From Balneolaceae bacterium (GTDB lineage Bacteria; Bacteroidota; Rhodothermia; Balneolales; Balneolaceae), in contig PWFZ01000021.1 of assembly GCA_003555185.1 (NCBI GenBank), positions 1 through 7,041 on the forward strand: a DNA stretch of 7,041 nucleotides. The letters run 5' to 3'. This document shows, in pieces, positions 1 to 5,540 of the stretch (position 1 is the first letter of the stretch; each line of letters starts with the position of its first letter). Position numbers and translations under genes: made by a program. Under the pieces are notes generated by a model. It saw only the letters and a program-made list of their open reading frames with translations, made no database searches and had not been told where the DNA came from.

Positions 1-354
1 AAATGTGCATATGGTATATTTAAAAAAGGAAACCGGATGATTGCCAAAACAGTGGGTATAGCCGGTGATCAGTTAACATGCAGAGAAATGGTTGCAATGA
101 TGTCTGATAAAATCGGAGAAGAAATTATCTACAATGAATTAACTCCGGATCAGTTTAGAAACCTCGGGTTTCAGGGAGCTGACGATTTGGGAAATATGTT
201 CCAATTCTATCGCGATTTTGATGACGCCTGTAACACTACAAGAGATGTGGCATTTTCGAAAGAGCTTAATCCTGAGCTGAAGTCTTTTTCAATGTGGCTG
301 GATAAATATGCAGCTGAAATTCCGATAGAGAGGGAGACATCAAAAGTCAGATGA
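1..354 (+). CDS. NmrA/HSCARG-like NAD(P)-binding protein, C-terminal part (5' end outside window)
   Basis: The reading frame is open from base 1. It reads KCAYGIFKKGNRMIAKTVGI across the ATG at 37, so that ATG is internal and the gene begins upstream of the window. The visible 117 residues match the C-terminal substrate-domain half of NmrA-like proteins: the GIAGDQLT strand, the REMVAMMSDKIGEE helix, then the LTPDQFRNLGFQGADDLGNM and FQFYRDF segments typical of the family. The N-terminal Rossmann fold with its glycine-rich dinucleotide motif is not in the window, so cofactor binding cannot be checked here. Members of this family (fungal NmrA, human HSCARG/NMRAL1) are atypical short-chain dehydrogenase relatives that usually bind NAD(P) as sensors, though some are reductases. 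Its stop codon overlaps the start of the next gene (ATGA), implying translational coupling to the phosphoribosyltransferase and a shared operon with pncB. Family assignment is fairly sure; the exact role is unknown. Confidence 0.8.
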   Translation, partial: KCAYGIFKKGNRMIAKTVGIAGDQLTCREMVAMMSDKIGEEIIYNELTPDQFRNLGFQGADDLGNMFQFYRDFDDACNTTRDVAFSKELNPELKSFSMWLDKYAAEIPIERETSKVR

Positions 355-962
355 AAAAAGACTTTTTAGCCAGAATTATTTCCTTTTCCGAAGCTTATGA
401 AATGGCTTATCGGGTTTCTACACAGATAACAGAATCATCTGAACGGATTGATATAATCATAGGCATTTCGCGTGGCGGGCTGCCTCCGGCGCGAATGATC
501 TGTGATTTTTTGAATATCAATACACTCACTTCGATTCAGATCAGGCATTATACAAGTGGTGGCAAGGAAAAGGAAAAGGTTGAAATTATTGACCCTGTTA
601 ATTTAGATCTCAAAGAGAAAAATATACTTATCGTAGATGACGTAAATGACTCAGGAAAAACACTTAAAGCTGCTTATGAGCATATAATAACATTTGAACC
701 TGAATCGGTTAAAACGGCAGTTCTCCACGAAAAAGCAGACACAATCTTCGATGCCCATTATCTTGGTGAAAAACAATCAGAATGGAAATGGTTGATATAC
801 CAGTGGGCAGTGACAGAAGATCTGCTCGAATTTCTGGACAAAAACAATATGATACAGACTGATGAGGATGAAGCTATAAAATGGTTAGCTGAAAAATATG
901 ACCTGACAGTGGATAAAGATCTTTATAGAAAAATACTATCTATGAGAAAAAATTATCTCTGA
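351..962 (+). CDS. Phosphoribosyltransferase of the hypoxanthine/xanthine-guanine PRTase-like type (COG2236-like)
   Basis: This is a 203-residue cytosolic type I PRTase. The PRPP-binding signature NILIVDDVNDSGKT lies at residues 91-104, with the acidic pair D96-D97 followed by the small-residue loop that holds the 5'-phosphate. Upstream, IGISRGGLPPAR at 37-48 is the usual loop that contacts pyrophosphate. A tryptophan-rich segment (WKWLIYQWAV, about 145-154) corresponds to the hood region that follows the core in archaeal-type hypoxanthine or xanthine-guanine PRTases. The last 35 or so residues form a charged, probably helical extension. Such enzymes move phosphoribose from PRPP to a nucleobase, but the base is not readable from sequence. 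The ATG at 351 overlaps the preceding stop (ATGA); a purine-rich AGGGAG sits about 14 bases upstream, rather far for a ribosome site, so coupling is likely. pncB follows 33 bases later. Purine salvage is the default guess; the setting leaves a role linked to NAD metabolism open. Confidence 0.85.
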   Translation: MKKDFLARIISFSEAYEMAYRVSTQITESSERIDIIIGISRGGLPPARMICDFLNINTLTSIQIRHYTSGGKEKEKVEIIDPVNLDLKEKNILIVDDVNDSGKTLKAAYEHIITFEPESVKTAVLHEKADTIFDAHYLGEKQSEWKWLIYQWAVTEDLLEFLDKNNMIQTDEDEAIKWLAEKYDLTVDKDLYRKILSMRKNYL

Positions 963-995
963 ATAAAAAAAATAAGAAGAAAAAGAGAGAGTCTT

Positions 996-2459
996 ATGTT
1001 CGATTACACTGCTACGTACACCGATCAGTATCAGATCACAATGTCTCAGGTCTATTTCCACAAAGGATTACAAGAAGAGACAGCTATATTTGATTATTTC
1101 TTTCGGAAAAACCCCTTTAAAGGTGGGTATGTGGTATTTGCCGGTCTCGAAGATTTTTTAAACGCCGTAGAACATTTAAGGTTTGATGAAAAAGATCTTA
1201 ACTACCTTCAGAAAGAAGGAATGGATCAGAAATTTTTGGACTACCTGAAAAATTTTCGTTTTCGGGGAACCATCTATTCCCCAAAAGAAGGCGATCTTAC
1301 ATTTCCCAACCGGCCGACTATTAGTGTGGAAGCCTCTATCATAGAAGCTCAACTACTTGAAACCCTGCTACTAAACATCCTGAATTATCAATCACTGATC
1401 GCCACTAAAGCAAGCCGAATGAGATTATCGGCAGGTGATCGCAAGCTTGTAGATTTTGGGCTGAGACGAGCTCCCGGAACGGGTGGTTATTCCGCAGCGA
1501 GAGCATCAGTGATCGGCGGCTTTAACGCAACCAGTAATGTACGGGCAGGTCGCGACTATAACATCCCGATCTCCGGCACAATGGCTCACTCCTTTATTCA
1601 ACGATATGATGATGAGCTGTCTTCATTCCGCGATTTTGCTGAAATTCGTCCCGATGATTGCGTGTTGCTGGTAGATACCTACGACACATTAAAAAGTGGT
1701 GTTCCTAATGCTATTACTGTGGGAAAAGAGATGAAGGAGCGAGGTGAAAAATTAAAAGGAATCCGCCTGGATAGCGGCGATCTTGCGTGGTTCGCTAAAA
1801 AATCTCGTGAAATGCTGGATGATGCCGGACTGAATGATGTAAAAATTGCCGCTTCCAATCAGCTTGATGAATATGTAATTCGAAGTCTTTTAAAACAAAA
1901 AGCCCCGATAGACCTGTTTGGAGTGGGTACCAGCTTAGTAACCGGGCGACCGGATGCAGCTCTTGATGGCGTATATAAGCTCGCTTTTGCTAATAACAGC
2001 CCACGGCTGAAGCTTTCTGAGAACATCAAAAAAATCAATCTTCCCGGTAAAAAACAGGTTTACAGACTTCTGCTTAATGATGGTTCATTTTATGGCGGCG
2101 AAGTAGTTAGTCTTGCAGAGGAAACAGAGTTCAACACTATGCATCATCCTATTGAACATCACAAATCCCGTGACTTAAATGAGTTTACGAAGGAACCACT
2201 CCTTAGTAAAGTTATGGAAAATGGACAGCGGCTACATCAACCAAAATCACTGCAAGAGATTGCTGATTATAGTCAGCAACAGTTAAATAAACTGCCCGAG
2301 GAGTTTAAAAGATTTGAAAACCCTCATATTTATAAGATTGGCCTTTCAAAATCTTTAAAGGAAAAACGTGATCGACTTGTAAGCCACCTTAAGGATAAGG
2401 TGCAATTACAGACTGCAAATGAAGGATTTGACATCGAACAAATCAGTAATGAAAAATAA
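996..2459 (+). CDS. pncB: Nicotinate phosphoribosyltransferase
   Basis: At 487 residues this is the usual length of bacterial NAPRTase. The enzyme makes nicotinate mononucleotide from nicotinate and PRPP with ATP hydrolysis (EC 6.3.4.21), the entry step of the Preiss-Handler route to NAD. Visible landmarks are the N-terminal YTDQYQITM (8-16), the DFGLRRAPGTGGYSAARA block (153-170) and GTMAHSF (194-200). H198 in that block is the expected phosphorylated histidine that couples ATP use. VDTYDT (226-231), GIRLDSGDLAW (255-265) and the phosphate-binding FGVGTSLVTG (308-317) follow. The remaining 150 residues are the family's C-terminal domain. No key residue appears missing. The ATG at 996 is preceded by a purine-rich leader (AGAGAGAG about 5 bases upstream) rather than a strong Shine-Dalgarno site. 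It is the last gene of the plus-strand block. I find no intrinsic terminator with a U-tract for this strand downstream. Confidence 0.97.
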   Translation: MFDYTATYTDQYQITMSQVYFHKGLQEETAIFDYFFRKNPFKGGYVVFAGLEDFLNAVEHLRFDEKDLNYLQKEGMDQKFLDYLKNFRFRGTIYSPKEGDLTFPNRPTISVEASIIEAQLLETLLLNILNYQSLIATKASRMRLSAGDRKLVDFGLRRAPGTGGYSAARASVIGGFNATSNVRAGRDYNIPISGTMAHSFIQRYDDELSSFRDFAEIRPDDCVLLVDTYDTLKSGVPNAITVGKEMKERGEKLKGIRLDSGDLAWFAKKSREMLDDAGLNDVKIAASNQLDEYVIRSLLKQKAPIDLFGVGTSLVTGRPDAALDGVYKLAFANNSPRLKLSENIKKINLPGKKQVYRLLLNDGSFYGGEVVSLAEETEFNTMHHPIEHHKSRDLNEFTKEPLLSKVMENGQRLHQPKSLQEIADYSQQQLNKLPEEFKRFENPHIYKIGLSKSLKEKRDRLVSHLKDKVQLQTANEGFDIEQISNEK

Positions 2460-2510
2460 TTTCTTGTGGTGTGGCAGGTACAGGGAAAAAGTTGCTTAGT
2501 TACATGAATT

Positions 2511-2545
2511 TCAAATAAAAAAGCCGGTCACTTTTGGTGACCGGC
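2511..2545 (-). terminator. Rho-independent terminator for the minus-strand ppsA-ATPase block
   Basis: A perfect 9-bp stem, GCCGGTCAC (2523-2531) with GTGACCGGC (2537-2545), encloses a 5-base loop. On the minus strand the stem is followed directly by TTTTTTATTTGA (complement of 2511-2522), the U-tract of an intrinsic terminator. On the plus strand the hairpin is followed by CCTGTCAGG with no T-run, so it should not act as a classical terminator for pncB. It lies about 245 bases past the ATPase stop codon, giving that mRNA a long 3' untranslated region. Confidence 0.8.
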
Positions 2546-2639
2546 CCTGTCAGGAATTCTGAGAAGGGTATTTATAACTCTACCAGAATCCTTAACCCCA
2601 CTTTAATATACAGGATACAGTGCCACCAATAAAGTGAAA

Positions 2640-2687
2640 ATTTTATTATAAAATAGTTTTAAAACTCTTTTTAAGAATTTAATTCTT
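2640..2687. repeat. Three consecutive AT-rich palindromes
   Basis: Three inverted repeats follow each other within 48 bases: ATTTTAT-T-ATAAAAT (2640-2654), AGTTTTAAAACT (2655-2666) and AAGAATT-T-AATTCTT (2673-2687). The dyads have no room for a normal loop, so they would make weak RNA hairpins and are not terminators. They could be protein-binding dyads or simple chance in an AT-rich gap; no function can be assigned. Confidence 0.35.
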
Positions 2688-2788
2688 CGGATTAAAAGAT
2701 CTCGCAGATTTTGTTCTGATTGGGTCAAATCCTGTTAAATAGCGTATCCGGCCTGATTTTTTCCCTGAACAATATTTTTTTTTCGTAT

Positions 2789-5512
2789 TTATTCATTTAT
2801 CTGCCCTGAGTCAGTCTTTTCCTTTTTCGGGCGGCGAAAAAACATTTTATCCAGCTCGGCAACAAGTATGATCGTTGCACTCACCGCAATAACAACACCC
2901 CAGAGTTCAAATGATAATGGTACGGTGTCGAAAATGGCCTGCATGAACGATAAATGAAGAATTCCGAGATGTGCTACCAGGGAAATTGAAACACCGATGA
3001 GGATATATGGATTAGAATAAAAACTGACTTGAAACACGGATCGGTCATAAGAGCGGCAATTGAATACATGAAAAAACTGAAGCATGATCATCTGAGTCAT
3101 TGCCACGCTACGGGCAAGTTCCATGGATACGTCCTGTTGTAATATCCACCAGAATACAGCAATTGTTGCCACAGCCATGTAAAGACCAATCCACACCATT
3201 CGATGAAGTATTTCGCGGTTTATAACCCCTTCACCGGGATCGCGCGGTGGTTCCTTGAGCAGCCCCGGATCTCCCGGCTCAAAAGCGAGGGCTACATCCT
3301 GCAGCCCCTTGGCAACCAGGTTTATCCAGAGTACCTGCGCCGCTACATAGGGCAGGGGCCATAAACCTAAAAGCGCTGAGATAATGGTGAGTACGAGGCC
3401 TACTCCGGATGAAAGAAGGAAGTAGGTTACTTTCCGGATATTTGAAAATACCACCCTCCCTTCCTCAACCGCGTTGGTGATACTGGCGAAGTTGTCATCA
3501 GCCAATACCATGTCCGAAGCTTCGCGTGCCACATCGGTACCTCCTTCACCCATTGCTATACCCAAATGAGCTGCCTGTAATGCCGGAGCATCATTAACGC
3601 CGTCACCGGTAACAGCAACAATTTCACCAATATCCTTCAGGCGCTCCACCAGTTTAAGTTTGTGTTCCGGTGAAACCCGGGCATACACATCTACCTCACG
3701 AATCAGTTTGTCAATCTCCTCGTCAGAACGATCTTCCAGGTCGCGGCCCTCTTCTGCCCGACCATTATCGCCTAAGCCAAGTTGTCGGCCGATTGCCCGT
3801 GCCGTATCAACGTGATCTCCGGTAAGCATCACCACCCGTATCCCTGCATTTTGAGCACTTTTTACGGCTTCCAGGGCTTCCTGTCGCAGAGGGTCTTCCA
3901 GTGCCTGAAAACCGACAAAGACCAGACCATCACCGGGATTTTCATCCTCGAATTTATCCATGTCATCTGCCTGCCTGATGGCCATAGCCAGCACCCTATA
4001 GCCTTCCTCTGCCAGTTTATGAGCTTCATCCCGTGCAAAATCAACATCAAGCTTTTCTTCTTTCCCATTGGAATTTAACTGCTGAGAACAACGCTCGATT
4101 ACCGCTTCAGGCGCTCCCTTAATAAATATGCAGGCACCTTCAGGCGTTTCATTAAGAGTTGCCATAAATTGGCGTTCAGACTCGAATGGAATAATATCCA
4201 GCTGTTTATACTTATTTCGTGTCTCCTTAAAGTCATAGCCTGCTTTTGCAGATGCCACAAGAACGGCAAGTTCCGTTGGATCTCCGCTTTTTTCTTCATC
4301 GTCTTCACCTTCACCGGGCAGGCTTTCAGTCTCATTAGCTAGGAGCCCGGCTAATAGCGTTAGGCGCAAAGGTTCAGGAATATCATCATGGCTTCCATTT
4401 AGTTGAATCTCCCCTTCCGGTTCGTATCCCTGCCCTGTTACTTCAAAGCGCCGGCCACCGGCCCAAATTGCCTTCACGGTCATTTCATTAGCGGTGAGTG
4501 TGCCGGTTTTATCAGAACCGATAACAGTGGTGCTTCCAAGTGTTTCTACAGCGGGCAGCTGCCGGATAATCGCATTTCGTTTTGCCATTCGCTGAACCCC
4601 GACAGCGAGTGTAACGGTAAGCACTATGGGTAATGCCTCCGGTACAGCGCCAACTGCGAGGGCTACAGCCGTACGCACAATATCCCTGAGTTCCCAGCCC
4701 AAAAGCAGGCCAATTATCACAACTACGACACTTAAAACAAGAATAGCTATACCAATTGCCTTTCCTAACCAATCCATTTTTTCCTGGATAGGTGTCTTTA
4801 CGGAAACCACATCACGGGTAGCTTCAGCAATTTGACCGATTTCACTGGAGTCGCCGGTTCGCACTACCACGCCCAACCCTCTTCCCCGCGTAATATTGGT
4901 TCCGGAGAATACCATACTGAATTGGTCGCCGGAAACAGCTTTTTCGTCTTCAATCGGTTCCGTCTGTTTTGTAACCGTTTCAGATTCACCCGTTAATGCC
5001 GATTCATCGGCTTCCAGATCCAAAGCCTTCAACAAGCGCACATCTGCGGGTACCCGGGAGCCCGAGTTAAGTTGTACGAGATCCCCCGGAACTACGTTTT
5101 CATTCTCAATTTCATTTTCTTCCCCTTCCCGGATAACCGTTGCTTTCGGTGCGCTCATTTTAGCAAGCGAACGGATAGCTTTGCGTGCCCGAAACTCCTG
5201 GATAAACCCAATGGCTCCATTCAATAAAACCACAGCTATGATAACGATGGCATCTATCCACTCCTGAAAGAGTACAGATACTACTGCTGCAAAAAGCAAT
5301 ATGTAGATAAGCGGATCAGTAAACTGGTTCAATAATATCTCATACCAGGGAGTGATCTCGCCCGTACGAATTCGGTTTGGGCCGAATTTTTCGAGGCGCT
5401 TTTGTGCCTCTTCATTCGACAACCCATTTTCAGAGTCACTATCCAGCTTTGAGATTACATCATCTGTGCTGCGTACATGCCATGGGGTATCGCTTAGGGT
5501 TTTCCGATCCAT
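2789..5512 (-). CDS. P-type cation-transporting ATPase, type II (Ca2+-pump-like architecture), ion specificity uncertain
   Basis: This complete 907-residue inner-membrane pump has the type II layout. It starts with the N-terminal cation-ATPase domain (DTPWHVRS to FGPNRI, 8-48). M1-M2 lie at about 66-105, followed by the actuator domain with LTGES (173-177), and M3-M4 at about 252-305 with PEALP at 291-295. The phosphorylation motif DKTGT has D334 as the acceptor. The nucleotide domain carries KGAPE (465-469), the P domain TGD (564-566) and TGDGVNDAP (635-643), and six more membrane segments run from about 697 to 888. An acidic loop (EGEDDEE, 401-407) precedes GDPTE in the nucleotide domain. 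All catalytic residues are present, so it should be active. However, aligned to SERCA, positions N768, E771, T799, D800 and E908 are G703, L706, A734, K735 and Q812; only E309 (E292) and N796 (N731) remain. Ca2+ transport is therefore not safe to assume. The start at 5512 lies 28 bases after the ppsA stop with no clear Shine-Dalgarno site, implying co-transcription with ppsA. Confidence 0.93.
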   Translation of the reverse strand: MDRKTLSDTPWHVRSTDDVISKLDSDSENGLSNEEAQKRLEKFGPNRIRTGEITPWYEILLNQFTDPLIYILLFAAVVSVLFQEWIDAIVIIAVVLLNGAIGFIQEFRARKAIRSLAKMSAPKATVIREGEENEIENENVVPGDLVQLNSGSRVPADVRLLKALDLEADESALTGESETVTKQTEPIEDEKAVSGDQFSMVFSGTNITRGRGLGVVVRTGDSSEIGQIAEATRDVVSVKTPIQEKMDWLGKAIGIAILVLSVVVVIIGLLLGWELRDIVRTAVALAVGAVPEALPIVLTVTLAVGVQRMAKRNAIIRQLPAVETLGSTTVIGSDKTGTLTANEMTVKAIWAGGRRFEVTGQGYEPEGEIQLNGSHDDIPEPLRLTLLAGLLANETESLPGEGEDDEEKSGDPTELAVLVASAKAGYDFKETRNKYKQLDIIPFESERQFMATLNETPEGACIFIKGAPEAVIERCSQQLNSNGKEEKLDVDFARDEAHKLAEEGYRVLAMAIRQADDMDKFEDENPGDGLVFVGFQALEDPLRQEALEAVKSAQNAGIRVVMLTGDHVDTARAIGRQLGLGDNGRAEEGRDLEDRSDEEIDKLIREVDVYARVSPEHKLKLVERLKDIGEIVAVTGDGVNDAPALQAAHLGIAMGEGGTDVAREASDMVLADDNFASITNAVEEGRVVFSNIRKVTYFLLSSGVGLVLTIISALLGLWPLPYVAAQVLWINLVAKGLQDVALAFEPGDPGLLKEPPRDPGEGVINREILHRMVWIGLYMAVATIAVFWWILQQDVSMELARSVAMTQMIMLQFFHVFNCRSYDRSVFQVSFYSNPYILIGVSISLVAHLGILHLSFMQAIFDTVPLSFELWGVVIAVSATIILVAELDKMFFRRPKKEKTDSGQINE

Positions 5513-5540
5513 TGGTAGAATGTTTGAAAGCTTTTAATAA

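Larger units (their letters stand above)
2460..2788. other. Convergent intergenic gap without a visible gene
   Basis: This 329-base gap separates the stops of pncB (plus) and the P-type ATPase (minus). No credible ORF, tRNA or other RNA gene was recognised. It contains a strong GC hairpin with an A-run on its left side (minus-strand terminator), an AT-rich stretch with three short palindromes (2640-2687), and around 2690-2740 a segment resembling the AATCTGCGAGATC/AATCCTGTTAA class of dispersed intergenic sequence. T-runs near 2755-2785 are not preceded by a stable stem. Being convergent, the gap is not expected to hold promoters, and I see none I could defend. Confidence 0.7.

Noticed and set aside
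37..39. ATG at 37 as the true start of the first gene
   Set aside because: The frame is open to base 1 and the residues before the ATG (CAYGIFKKGN) continue the NmrA-family match, so the gene is cut by the window edge.
2523..2545. Hairpin as a bidirectional terminator or as the pncB terminator
   Set aside because: The plus-strand side is followed by CCTGTCAGGAATTC with no T-run; only the minus-strand side has a U-tract.
2552..2591. Imperfect inverted repeat GGAATTCTG / CAGAATCC as a second terminator or structured RNA
   Set aside because: The stem has a bulge, the interior is loosely paired, and no T-tract follows on either strand.
3782..4078. Plus-strand ORF of 98 codons antisense to the ATPase
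   Set aside because: It is fully inside the nucleotide/phosphorylation domain coding region, with no recognisable product and no ribosome site.
4896..5267. Plus-strand ORF of 123 codons antisense to the ATPase
   Set aside because: It lies wholly within the strongly supported ATPase gene, its serine/threonine-rich product resembles no family, and it is a shadow of the coding frame.
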